From Micractinium sp. NFX-FRZ (lineage: Eukaryota; Chlorophyta; Trebouxiophyceae; Chlorellales; Chlorellaceae), in the NCBI GenBank assembly GCA_029339195.1, contig JAPTJF010000271.1, positions 20,917-84,916 of the forward strand: 64,000 bases of DNA, written 5' to 3'. The position numbers and the translations under genes were made by a program. Shown one piece after another: positions 25,501-37,113 of the stretch. How positions within the stretch are numbered: the stretch's first letter is position 1; every line of letters begins with the position of its first letter. The notes under the pieces are model-generated. The model saw only the letters and a program-made list of their open reading frames with translations, made no database searches and had not been told where the DNA came from.

Positions 25501-28500
25501 CGAAGTACGGCGGCAGCGGCTGTAGGGCCGCCGCTGCCCCCCGCACACCATTCTGTGCGGTCTTACTCGATCTGCTGGCTTGCATGCCAGCCTACTTTTC
25601 CCACCCACCCACCCTGCATTGGATTCTTTATCCAGTTGTGCTAAAAGGTGCCCCACTGTAAGTCGGGTGGGCACGCACTGTGCCGACCGCCCCTACCTCT
25701 GTGCCGACCGCCCCTACCGTCAGTAGCGAGCGGCAGCAGATAACTATTGTCCCTCGCAACCCACCCCCAACCAACCCCTCTGCTCACCGTCTTGCCGGCG
25801 CCCGAGGCGCCCATGAGGGCGGTGAGCACGCCGGGGCGGAAGGCGCCGTCGACGTGGCGCAGCAGGCGCAGCGTGCCCTCCCCAACCTCGGCGTCGTTGG
25901 CCTGCTCCCCGCTGGAGCTCTTGGGGCGCGGCACGTCGTAGCAGATGTCCTTGAAGGTGACAGACAGCGGGGCAAAGGGCAGCTTGCTGCGGCGGGGGGG
26001 GGGGGAAGAGGCAGCAGAGCGGGGGCCAGGACTTTGTTCGGGCGGCTGGCTGAGGCACGCCAGCCGACCAAGATCTGCCGCCTGGCCAGCCCACACATGC
26101 TGTCCACCTTCAATCCGCTTGTCCACCAGCTCCACAGCCTGGATCAAGCTGCCAAGAACCGCCCTGGAGCCGCCCAAAGGGCAGGCCAACACTTCTACGT
26201 ATCGCTAGGCGACTCGCCAGTCCACCACAAACTGACAGTCAATGCAAGCATGCAGCAACACCGCCGAGGCTACAAACCGGCAAAACCTTTGCCGTCCCCT
26301 CCCCTTACACCGCCTCCTCCTGCCCCTCACCTGCGCACAGAGTTGTCCACAACGGACTTGGAGCCCAGAGGGGAGGCCCCAGGCAGGCCCGGCTTGACCA
26401 CCGCTGCCGCCGCCGATGCGCCGCTGGCAAACGAAACCTTCTTGGGGCTGCCATCGGGGGTGTTCTCCGCCGCCGAATCCCCGTTTGCTGCAAAGACCTT
26501 GGCCACGCCCGCCGCCAGGCCGTTGGTGGCAGTACCGTTGGTGGGGGTGCCACCGTTTGCGAGGTCGGCGAGGCCGGTGGCGATGGAGGCGTTGCGGGAG
26601 CGGGCGAGCTCGTTCAGGGCCTGGGTGGAGGCGGAGCGTCGGGCTCCAGCCTCAATGTCCTGCAGGCGGTAGGGGGGCGGTCAACAGGGAGGAAGGATGT
26701 GGGTGGGGGTGGGTGGGGATGGGGGTAGGACGCACTGCTCGGCTGCCCTGCTGGCAAGCCCCCAACCCACGCGCCCCATCCGCCAGCCTGGGTCACACTG
26801 CCGGGCGGGCAGCATGGCAAGCTGTGCTAGACTGCTCCTCTACACCACCCTTCCACCTCTCCCCACCCTCCCCACTCCCACCCGTTCTGCTCTTGCCGTG
26901 CCAACGGGATGCGGGCGGCTGGGCGGACTGCGCCAGCATTGTGTGCCAGCACTATTCGCCATACTGTTTGCCACACAGTTGGTTGTTTCCACGCATTCAT
27001 TCACTGCTTGCCAGCTGGCACCCAGCTGCCACGCTGCACACACCCTCGCCCAGCTGCTCACCTTGACCACGGATGCCGGCAGCTTGGCAGGCGCCGCCAT
27101 CCTGTTGGCGTCCAGCTCCTCCACCGCCTCCTCGCTCATCACCGGCTTGCTGGAGGGGCCTGCAGGCACAGGTGGCACATGCAGGGAGGGTTGTCTGGAA
27201 AGCAATGTCCCCCGCACGCACACGGCACACGGCAAGCAGCCTCACACCCGCCGCCGTTGTTGGGAAAGGCGGCTGCCAGCATGCGAGCGGCGAATCGACA
27301 CACTGGAGCCCACCGCATCAGATTTCCAAAGCCAACCAGCGCACGCACAGGCAATGCACAGCGGCAGCCCACCCACCCACGCACCCTTGAGGAAGGTGGC
27401 TGCCAGCACAAAGACGAGGACGTTGATGAGGATGGAGGCCACGGTGGCGCCCACACCAATCCACACCCTGCAGGACGGGGAGGCAGGCGGGCAGTGGGCG
27501 GGCGGGGCAGCGGGCAGCCGGTGCAGGTTATTTGGGGGTGGCGGGCGGAGGTGAGCGAGCGCGCCAAGCGCCGCCAGCTCAACAGCTCCACGACAAAGCA
27601 GCTGGAGACCTCGGCTGGCAGTCGCAGACGCCCACGGGAGCACAGGCAGGCGAGCGCCGGGCATGGCATGGCATGGCAGCGCTGTGAACCCTGGTGCTCA
27701 CCACCAGTACTCGGTGCCAAAGCCGCGGAAGACGAGCACCTGCGGGGGCATTTGAGGGGACGCACGCGACATTGAGGTGATTGGGCGGGTGGCGTGGGGG
27801 CGCATGAGCGCAAGGAACAGGAGGTTCTGAATGGGGCGGCACACACCTCGTTGTTGCCCTGGCGGTGGCAGCTGCCCACGCATCACCCTGCACGGCCAGG
27901 CCAAAGGCTTGGCCCCTCTTCAAACTCATCCTGCCGTCCGCCCCCCACACCCGCCCACCTGCTCGCCCAGCGTGAGGCTGGAATCGGGGTCCCCCGGGTT
28001 TGGCTTGTTCCACGACTCTCCAGTGAACTCGTTGACCGCCAGCGCCTGGGTGATGTAGGCCCTGCAACAGGGGAGAGGCGAGGGTGGGTGGGTGGCCAAG
28101 AAAGATGTTGGTTGAGTGGCCGGCCAGGGCGATCACAGCAGGGCCGGCGGGGCCGGAGAACCTGCTGGGACATGCACAGCGGGGGCGGCGGCGGTGCCCT
28201 GCGTGGCAGCACAGCCAGCCCAGCCCCCGGGCGGCGGCTCCCTCACCAGGGGTTGCTCCAGTAGGCTGCGATCCACCAGTCGGGGATGGCAGTCTTGGTC
28301 ATGATGAAGCTGCAAGGAGGAAAGGGGAGAAGGTGGGGAGGGGAAGAGGGAGGGCGGGGCAGGTTCTGAGTGTAAGTGCAAAGTGTGTCCAGGAAAAAGG
28401 AGGGTGTACTGATGAATGTGCAGGGAGGCGGGTTGGGAGACACTGTCAGCAAGTGAGATGGTTCAGTTCAAAAGACCACGACACAACCTTGCCGGCACTC

Positions 28501-31500
28501 CCAATGGCGCTGTTCACCCCACCCGCCCCACCCAGGCCCGCTCACCCTCCGCAGACCATGAAGACGAGGAGGAAGAAGGAGCCAACGGCGGAGGAAATGG
28601 TGTCGGTGCGGCACACGCAGGCAATGGCCTGGAACAGGGAGGTCGCCCTGCGGGTAGGGAGGGGGGGAGAGGAGGAGGGGGGGAAAGGTCGGGGAGGTGA
28701 GTGTCCAGTGCGGCACAGCGGGGTGGTTGAGTGAGGTCTTTAAGGCACACACTTGTTGCTGCGCTCAAACACGGCGGGCAGACTGCAGTGGGCACCCGCA
28801 AACTCGCTGTTTGCGCCCCCTCCCCCCTTTCCCTCTCGGCTTCATACCAGGCAGCGATTGTGTGCTCACCAGGCGCATGTGAGGAACATGAAGAGCCAGA
28901 AGATGAGGAAGCGCCAGGAGTTGTCAAAGCCGACGGCCCAGTAGGTGACCAGAGACCACAGCGTGGCGTCCAGCAGCGCGTAGGGCAGGCGGAACAGGAA
29001 GGAGGGCACGGCAAAGCACCAGCCCTGCACAGGGGCACGAGATGGGGGAGGAGCGTTGGAGAAGTGGGGATGTGTTGTGGCAGCGAAACGTGTGTTGAGG
29101 AGCGCGCACCCTAGCGTGGTGCGCTGCAGGCACCTCCCAAGGACGCCTTGTGCAGGCAGGCGTGGCCAACCCATGCCAGCAAACCCTACCCACCGGGTAG
29201 AACCGCATTTCCCGCTGCTTCCAGAACACCGGGAGGCGCTGGGTCAGCAGGTGCATCTCCACGGTGCCGCCTGCGGGGAGGGGGGGGCAGGTGCGGGGAC
29301 AGGCTGAGTGGGTGAGGCAGCACAGCTGCGGTGCAGTGCCTGCTGGTCTCCCCCCCCCCAAACATCATCTTTCTTCTACTGCTGCTGCCTGCTCCTCCTC
29401 CCAAGGTGCGGCCTGCTCGTGCATCTCACCGATCTGCAGGCAGGAGGGCAGGCAGGCAGGAAGGAGCAGAGGGAACGCGCGTCAGTCAAAGTGCAAACGC
29501 GCTCAGACGCGCGCGTGCAAACACACATCACGGACTCGCCAGCATGCCGCCAAAAGATGCCCCAGCCCCCAACACCACCAAAACACATCACGTTATAGCC
29601 CATCTATAACTGCGGTTATCTGCTGCAGCGGAGCGGCAGTACTGCAGCGCAGTACGGCGGCAGCGGCTGAAGGGCCGCCGCTGCCCCCCGCACACCATTC
29701 TGTGCGGTCCTACTCGGTGTGCTGGCCTGCATGCCAGCCTACTTTTCCCACCCACCCACCTTCATCCAGTTGTAAGTCGGGTGGGGCACGCACTGTGCCG
29801 ACCGCCCCTACCGTCGGTAGCAAGCAGCAGCGGATAACCAACGAAACCCACCAACGAGCCCAGACCACCAACGAGACCAGCCCAGCCCCTCCAAAAAGGG
29901 GAAAAAGCGCACCAGCATATAGATAAGCGAGTAGAAGGTAGCTCCCATCAGGATGTTGCCTGCAGAGGCAGACGGGCCAGAGGGGCCAGAGGGGCGGTCA
30001 GGTCGCAGCGAGCGGCATCGGCGAGCGGCGGCGGACCCCAGCGCCGCCGCTGAGCTGGCTGGGAGTTGAAATTGCTGCTCTGCAGCAGACTCGTGATCTC
30101 CCACTGGGATCAGAGATACCCACCACCAGCCACCACCGCCACCGCACCAGCCAAGCAGCCGCCCCCTCACCGTCGTCCAGGCTGTCCTTGCCCACGTTGA
30201 GGTAGCAGGTGGCCACCACAAAGGCCATGAGGCAGACCTGGAAGACGCGCACGTACCTGCGGGGGGGGGAGGGGAAGGAGTAGTGGCAGACGGGCAGGCC
30301 AGACGGTAAGTGGGGGTGAGGGCAAGGGTGGGAGGGGAAGTTGTTGTGTGAGAGCGGGGGGGCATCCGCGGCATCAGCGGCGGGCAGAGAGCGGCAGAGC
30401 ATGAATGCCCGGAGAGCGACAGAGCGGGTTTGGAGGCTGGACAGGGGCCCCCGCTGCTTCAAGCAGCGCCTGGCTCCTGCCCCTCCCTTGGCGCCCCCAC
30501 CCTCCCTCTGCTACGCCGCCCGCCTCACATGAAGAGCTTGGAGCGCAGCTGCAGGCGCCAGGAACGCAGGAAGTTGGCGCGCACCAGGCGCATGTACGAG
30601 GCGCCGTACCTGCGGAGTACAACAGGAGGTTTGAGCGGTGTGACCAGGAGGGGGAGTGAGGACAGGCAGCAGGGCATCGCAATTCCCATTGTAGCAGTCC
30701 TCACAAAGTCGGCACAGCAATCGGGGGCACGGCGCTGACAGTTCAAAGCCATGAATGCACTCACTTGGCGGTGGTGAGCGCGCGCTGGTGCTCGTCCGCC
30801 GCGGGCCCCTCGGTGGCGGGCGGCGCCGCCAGCAGCGCGCGCTGCTGCTCGCTGGCCTCGCTGCCCAGGAAGGCGTCCCGGATGGCCTGGGAGGTGACGT
30901 AGCAGTAGGGGCGCGTGTTGTCCACCCAGTACTTCTGCAGGAGGGGGAGAGGCGGGCACAAAAGTATTGGTACCTTGTGTTGTGAGGGGGCTGAGGAAGC
31001 AGATAGCAAAGTTTGAAAGGAGGGTGACGTGGTGGGGTGGCGTCGCGGTACAGGCAAGTGCTCCCAAATTCAGGCTCTGCTCCCACCTTGCACACCCACC
31101 ACCACTTTGAACATTCACACGCCTGCATCCTCCCCACCCTGCCTCGCGCCCCCCCCACACGCACACCTGCTGGTCCGAGGGCAGCGCGATTTCTTGCAGG
31201 AAGTCGGCCACGCCCTTGCGGGGCGGGCAGTCAAAGCCCAGCTGGGTGCGGAAGAAGGGGCGCACGCCGTCGATGGGGCCGTGGTACAGCACCTGCAGCG
31301 GGGCGGCGGGAGGACCAGGGGGCTTGGGGGGTGAGGGGCTGGAGGGGCTTGTGGGTAAATGGCAGGGGCGCTGGCCGTGCCACACCAGCAGCACCTTGCC
31401 AGCATTCCATGCGCCCCAGCACTGGTTGTCCCCGCCATCTCACACCCTTCTTTTCCCTTCTCCTTCGATGTCGGAACAGTGGATCAAGCAACCCACCATG

Positions 31501-34500
31501 CCCGAGGCCAGCAGCATGACGTCGTCAAACAGCTCAAAGGTCTCGGGGGCCGGCTGCAGCAGCGCCACCAGCATCGTGCCCTGCAAGCCGACGGGCGTTC
31601 GGGGTGGCAAGCAGGCAGGCAGTGATGCGGGGCAGCCAGGCGTGGGCGTGCGAGCGGTCTGGGCAGGCAGCAGTTGTGCAGCGCTTGCACAGTAACTCCT
31701 GGGCAGCAGCTGCCGCCACCCCTCTCGATGTGCCCTCGATCCCTGAGCATTGCCTACCACCATGTGAGCGTCCGCCACTCACTGCCCCAAAAAACCCTAG
31801 CCCCCCGCTCACGTTCATGACGTGGCAGTAGTTGCGCAGCGACTTGGTGATGAGGTGGGTGGTGTTGGAGTCGAGGCCGGTGGAGATTTCGTCGGCGTAC
31901 AGCACCTTGGCGTGCCCCACCAGCGCCTCGCCCGAGGTCACACGCTTCTTCTGGCTGTGGGCGGGGGGAGGGCGGGCGGAAGGGGTGATGCGGTGAGGGC
32001 TGGGTTGAGCGGCATTGATGAGCCAACAAGCGCTTGAAGCGGGCACGTCACACGCCTGGCTGCCACTGCCCAACCCAGCCCCTCAGCATTCCGCCCCTGC
32101 CGACCACCTCCGTGGCTCGCCTTCCGCTGATGCCTCAGCAGCCCCGTCGCCCGATTCCAAACCCCCAAACCTGCCCTTCCACCCAACATCCACTGACGCC
32201 GCTGCAGTAGCCCCGTCACCCACTCCCAACCCTCAACCCTGCCCTTGTACTCAGGGCTCACCCTCCGCTGATGCCGCGCATCATCTGGTTGCCCACCACC
32301 GTGTCGGCGCACCCCTCCAGCCCCAGCATGTGCAGCATCAGCTCCACAGCCAGGCTGTGGCGGCCGCCAAAGGCCTGCAAGGGGGGAACGGGACGCGAGG
32401 CACAGGAGCATCAGCAGGAGACGCCTGCAAGGTAGCTCGCATGCGCCCAAAAGCAGGCAGGTAGTTCCCAGATAACGCCTAGACGCAGCTGCATGGACTC
32501 GCCACCCATGCCACCACAGAGCGCCAGCTGGGAGCCAGCTCAGCACCCACCTGCGCCTTCATGAACGCCTCCAGCTCCGGGTCCGGCACCAGCCCCATCT
32601 CCTCCTCACGCCGGTGCAGCTCAGACAGCAGCTCTGCAACACAGGGGGGGGGATGGGGTGGGGTGTTAGGCAATGCAACAAGGGGGGTTGAATAAAAGTG
32701 GGCGCAGACAACCCATCAGTCTGCTTGCTGGCAGGTGCCGGCAGTCGCGGTGGTGCAGGGCACGTCCTCCAACAATCCTTGCTACAATGAGGCCAGCACC
32801 AGCACCGCAGAAATGCTGGCCCTGCCCATGTCAGCACGCCCACCACGCTTGCGCCTCCTCCCGCCCACAAACGCCACAATTACAGCACGCACCACGCTGG
32901 TAGCTGCGGCTCTGGCACTCGGCCGCAAACTCAAACGTCTCCCGCACAGTCAGCTCCCCGTAGTGCAGGTCCACCTGCGGAGGAACACAGGAGGGGAGCA
33001 AGGAGGAGGCAGCAAGGGTAAGGGAGCGTCGAAGTGGGCTTTGAGCTTTGCACTTTTGCCAAGCTCGGTATAATGCGGGTCTACATCAAGCCGCCAACAC
33101 CCACAGCCCAGCCCCCAACTCAGCCGCCACCACCCACCTGGGAGATGTACGATGCGGAGCGCTCGGGCACAAACTCGTCAAACGACTTGCCATTGTACAG
33201 GATCTTTCCAGACACCTGAAACAGACAGAGGCAGCAAGCAGAGGGACACAACAGGGGAAGCATGAGCAAGAAATAGCCAGCAAGCGCCAAGGCAGGCGCA
33301 ACAAGCGGTGCAGGGCATGAGATTGCTGACTGGCTCGGGTGTGCTCCACACGCTTGCCGGCAGACATAGCACACCCCGCCGACCAGCGCCGACGACTCAT
33401 GCAAGCTAGCACTGGCGTCCGAGGCTCACGTGCATGTCGCTCTGCTCCCGCAGCCGCCCGCTCAGCGCGCGCAGCAGCGTGGTCTTGCCGCTGCTGGGCG
33501 GCGCCAGCACCAGCGTGAAGCGGCCGGGCTTCAGCACGCCACTGGCGCCCTCGATGATGCCCAGCGGCCGCAGCTTGCGAGCGCCAACCATGGACTGCAC
33601 ATTGCAGGTGGAACGGAGAGGGTGGCATGCAAAGGAAGCAGCGTCGGGTGTGGGGTGCGCCACACTCAAGCGTGGGCAGCGAGTGGCACAGGGCCGGGGC
33701 AAGCCTGCTGGTGCCAACACTTTGGGAGGGCGGCAGCCGGGTGGGCACGGCCCGGCGCGCCGCCGCACGGCCAACCACCCTGCCATGAATGCCGGCTCAA
33801 CCGCCTGAGCATCATACATGTACACCGGAAACCGCACCTTGAGCACCCCCTTGACGGTGCGCATGACGGTGGGGATCTGCTTGTCACCCACAGATGCGTT
33901 GGTCTCCACAGACAGGTCCTCGTACCGTACTTCAATCGAGGGCGGCGCCAGGCCCACCCTGCACACCAACCGCGGGCACAGGGGCAGCAGAAACGGGTTG
34001 ACATGACGTACGAGCAGGGCGAAATTCAGGCCATGCTGGCGGGTAGGCATGCAAGCAGCGGCACAGGTCAAGGTGAGACGGGGTTGCACCACCACAGCTC
34101 ATAGCAGTTGCTGTGGCCGCAGCCGCGGCATGCGACATCGGGGCGCGCCACCTGCCCAAGGCCCCCCGTGCCTCACCTGGCCAGCCGGGCCTGGATGCGC
34201 TGCAGGATGAGCACCTGCTCGGCGTCTGCGTCTGGCAGCATGCTGCAGGCAGGTCAGGGGGGCAGGGGAGGGGGCAGCCAGCGATGCACACGTTGGGCAC
34301 AGTATAGCGCGCATGCAGGCAGCGCAGGGGCTGCACGTGAGCGCGCCCCTCCTGCCAGCCTCAGCGTCCATTTGGATGCATCGCTGCAATGTGTGCTGTG
34401 CTGGCCGGCACATATTGTGCATGACAACCCACGCCACTGCGACGTGCTGACATACGCCGAAACACTGCCAGCACCAGCACCCAGCGCAATGCCGGCACCC

Positions 34501-35075
34501 ACCCACCTCTCGAACAGCGCCTTGCTCTGGCTGCGCTTCATGCGCTTGGCGTCCACCGTTGTGGTGGTGCCATCGGGCGCCTTGATGCTCACAGAGCGCA
34601 GGCGGTGCATCCGCTCCTGCTGGGGGGTAACAGGTGGTGGCGTGCGCAAACACAGGGCGGGCCGAGAGGCTGAGGGCAGCGGCTCCACTGTGTAGCGGGG
34701 GAGGTCCCGGCGGGCAGGCCGGGAGGCACACAAGGCAGCAGCAGTTGTGCGGCTGTGACCCACACCAGAGGGAATCAGGAAACCAGGGTGTGCGGGTGGG
34801 TCCTGCTGCTGGGGAGCTGGCGCAGGCAGCTGGAACAGTGGGGCAACAGTATGGTAACCAGTTTCTGGTACCCCTCCAGCCGCAGCCAAAGCCGCGCGCC
34901 CCAGCCCTGGGCTGCCCCCCACCAGCCTGCCCACACAACCCGTCCCCATTGTCCCACACACCTTGTCTTGCACACTAGAGGACTGCGGGCTGAGGACAGA
35001 CTGCGAGCGTGATGGCGCCGCTGCCGCCGCAGCTGCCGCCAGTGGCGGTCCACTCGGCGACTCCCCCACGCCCAT
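19554..35075 (-). CDS. Full-size PDR-type ABC transporter (ABCG subfamily)
   Basis: About 42 exons join in one frame to 1522 residues, ending at TGA 19554-19556 with YSMRGPVVV...LNFQNR. The order is NBD1-TMD1-NBD2-TMD2, typical of pleiotropic drug resistance transporters of plants, algae and fungi (plasma-membrane export of hydrophobic compounds). NBD1: [19 protein letters not shown], Walker A APPSSGKT (about residues 169-176), signature GISGGQKKRV (about 308-317), Walker [15 protein letters not shown]1: [50 protein letters not shown]2: Walker A GASGAGKT (about 967-974), signature [10 protein letters not shown] (about 1073), Walker [15 protein letters not shown]2: [40 protein letters not shown]. 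First exons: 35075-34962, 34619-34507, 34242-34177, 33958-33838, 33594-33430. Last exons: 20603-20505, 20284-20253, 20055-19927, 19659-19554. The substrate cannot be told from sequence. Confidence 0.95.
19846..24692 (-). repeat. Donor-side splice echoes in ABC transporter introns
   Basis: Copies of exon ends plus donor lie inside the following intron. They are at 19846-19862 (copy of the border at 19920-19936); 22759-22790, 22907-22950 and 22957-22980 (copies of the border at 23024-23060); and 24533-24575 and 24651-24692 (copies of the border at 24741-24780; the coding echo EAKREFNEE mirrors [10 protein letters not shown]). Two weaker copies of the 32255-32282 border sit at 32122-32145 and 32190-32212. 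Confidence 0.7.
25445..25744. mobile_element. MITE-like element, copy 1, in an ABC transporter intron
   Basis: 300 bp, bounded by GTTAT at the left and ATAAC at the right. A subterminal 12-bp perfect inverted repeat, GTTATCTGCTGC (25468) and GCAGCAGATAAC (25733-25744), frames the body. The left end GTTATAGCCCAGCTATAAC is itself a hairpin. Inner hairpins include a GGCAGCGGC/GCCGCCGCTGCC stem and CCGCACA/TGTGCGG. There is no coding capacity, so it would be non-autonomous. A second copy lies 4 kb away in another intron of the same gene. A possible 3-bp duplication TAT flanks this copy. Confidence 0.7.
29430..29433 (-). other. Probable 4-nt micro-exon of the ABC transporter gene
   Basis: The exon ending at 29913 finishes in phase 0, and the next clear exon (29270-29194) begins in a phase that needs one extra base. 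The minus-strand sequence between them reads TGCAG, then ATCG, then GTGAGA. Splicing in ATCG restores the frame and gives YMLIGGTVEMH, a natural PDR sequence before [11 protein letters not shown] donor at the end of the previous exon is the alternative. Confidence 0.55.
29592..29838. mobile_element. MITE-like element, copy 2, in another ABC transporter intron
   Basis: 247 bp, closely matching copy 1 over its whole length. It lacks about 50 bp near its right end, where copy 1 carries extra bases and a small tandem duplication of GCCGACCGCCCCTACC. It begins GTTATAGCCCATCTATAAC and ends GGATAAC, with the same inner hairpins. It sits in the intron just upstream (in gene sense) of the micro-exon. 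Confidence 0.7.
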
Positions 35076-35912
35076 TGCGCGTGCGGGATGTGCGTTTGGA
35101 GCTAGAGCAAGCTTGTTGGCGTGCCGTCGGTTCAGCTGTTGCTGCGCGCAGCACTGGTGCAGTGAAGCGGCGGCTGCTTGCTGACAACCAGAGTCGCGGG
35201 TTTGGCTAGCTGGATTAAAATGCGTGGTGAAATCGTGCAGTTTGAGCCCATTTGCCGACTATCGACACCAAGTTACATGATGCTCTTGCATGCCTCACGC
35301 CGGAGCCGCAGCTCCCGCAGCAGACCAGAGCAGGCACTGTACAGGTTTGAGCTCCTCTATCCGCCTCGCAAACGATGCATGACCCTTTTCCCGCAGTGTT
35401 TGTGCTGCACGCCTCCTAGCTGTGGACTGGCTGCACTGGCAAACCCAGGCCCAAACTTTGAACCCTGTCGTTTCCAGGTGTCGCCGATCCTGCCTCAAGG
35501 CGAAATTCCTTGTGAACCACCGAGTGCGAGGCAACAGACCTCGCTCCTGAGGCCTGCGGCGTCGGCGCCGGGTGGGTGCGGCGCAACTGCACGGGCGCCG
35601 CACCCACCTGGAGGAAGCACTGGTCGCAATTTCGGTCATACCAGGACGATTGCTTCCAAGCCACAAGCGCCAGCAGCCCCTGCTTCCCACAGCACGGGCA
35701 CCCCACCAAGCTGTTGGTTGTTGCACCACTTTCTGGGCCTGCTTTCAACCCCACACCTGTCGGCACGTCGCCGCCAACAGCCATTCCCCTGCCCCAGCGG
35801 GCGCCGAGCCAAACATGTATTGCACACTTTGATGCGTTTCCTGCCGCTCCTGTCCACCAGCATGCCGCTTTTCATGGACCACAAAACGTTTCGCCCAGGC
35901 ACAGCCGTGGGT

Positions 35913-35968
35913 GGCTAGCAGACTGGGCACCTTGAGAGCTGGCTAGCAGGCTGGGCACCCTGAAAGCT
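35913..35968. repeat. Two tandem 28-bp direct repeats
   Basis: Unit 1 (35913-35940) and unit 2 (35941-35968) both start GGCTAGCAG and end AGCT, with three mismatches. Confidence 0.8.
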
Positions 35969-37026
35969 CGTCTGGCTCGAGGGCAGCACAACACTGCGCA
36001 CGAGGACCAGAACGGCTCGCTGTGCACAGGGCGGGCTGCCAGCACTGAGACGCAGCACGCCATACTTAGGTTGGTAGGAGGGGGCGCAACACCAGCGGCC
36101 TGCACTGCCCGCTAGCACCGCTACGCCAGGCTGTACTTGTATAGATGCCTGTTGAAGCGCCATTCGGTTGCAAGACAGGGGAGCAAACAAGGGAGGGAAA
36201 TAGAAAGTAGTACATACTTAGGTTGGGGGGCCGCTAACCCCTGGGTCTGTACAGGGCAAAGGTTGAGAGGAGCTGGGGGCACGCAATGAAAGGCAGTGGA
36301 GCTCAGCGCAACAATGCAGCCGGCAGGCAGCAGATGGCAGACAGCTGCAAGAGGAGGCAGCGGGCCATGGTGCGATAAGGGAGTGTCATTGGCCTGGCGG
36401 GTGGCAGGGCAGTACAATCCCGCGGGGCACGGGCAGGGCGGCTGGGCGCCGCACGCACACAAGTGGGCGGGCAGGGCGGTTGAGCTGGGCGGGAGAGGCA
36501 CAACAGGCAACAGAGGGCGGGCCCGGCGAGTGCCGCCGTCCCTGCCACAGGGCACAGCCTCAGGCCGGCGTCATAGCAGGGCAGGGGACGGCTGCAGGGA
36601 GGGGGCACAGCCGCCGGCTGGCAGGCAGCCGAGGTGGGTGCATGGATGTGTGTGGTGGTACAGGACACAGGGGGCAGCCGACGCCTCAAAGAGGAAGGAT
36701 GCCGGGGGGAAATATCAGTGGGAAAACATGGGGGGCAGAGGGTACAGTTGCTGTTGGGCCTGGTAGGGGCGAGGCTGGGCGGCCCTTGCCTCTACTTGTT
36801 AGACGGCAGGAGTTGGGGAGGGCACCACATGCGGCGCCGGTCCTAACGCCACCCTGGGCGCAGCGGGCACTGGGCAATGGCTCGCACAGCCTGCCGCCCC
36901 AGTTCAAAACGAGGTGTGTTTCGTGGGACCCGCGGGCAGCCATGGGGGAGCCAGGCAGCTTCCAGCCGCTGGGCAATGACACGGGCAGGGGCCCCAAGCC
37001 CCAGCCTCAGCGCAAAGCGTGCGGCG

Positions 37027-37100
37027 TAAGGCTGAGCTGGCAGCTCAGCCAAAGGCTTATAGCCCAAGGCTTGCAAGGCTGACCCAACAGCTCAGCCTTA
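37027..37100. terminator. 13-bp inverted repeat just after the clpX stop codon
   Basis: TAAGGCTGAGCTG (37027-37039) and its exact reverse complement CAGCTCAGCCTTA (37088-37100) lie 14 nt beyond the clpX stop on the transcribed side. The left arm also folds with 37041-37049 at a 1-nt loop. It could shape the clpX 3' end or be the tips of a short repeat element; its role is unknown. Confidence 0.35.
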
Positions 37101-37113
37101 AAGCTTGGGTTGT

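Larger units (their letters stand above)
35076..37113. other. Intergenic stretch between ABC transporter start and clpX end
   Basis: It contains the ABC transporter promoter at the left and the clpX 3' flank at the right. Open frames here are short or GTG-initiated, with no domain and no exon pattern. It holds a direct repeat (35913-35968) and two copies of CATACTTAGGTTGG near 36060 and 36217. Confidence 0.5.

Noticed and set aside
35178..35918. Possible gene of about 246 codons on the plus strand between ABC transporter and clpX
   Set aside because: No domain, no ATG-led signal or targeting peptide, no conserved splice pattern; composition looks non-coding.
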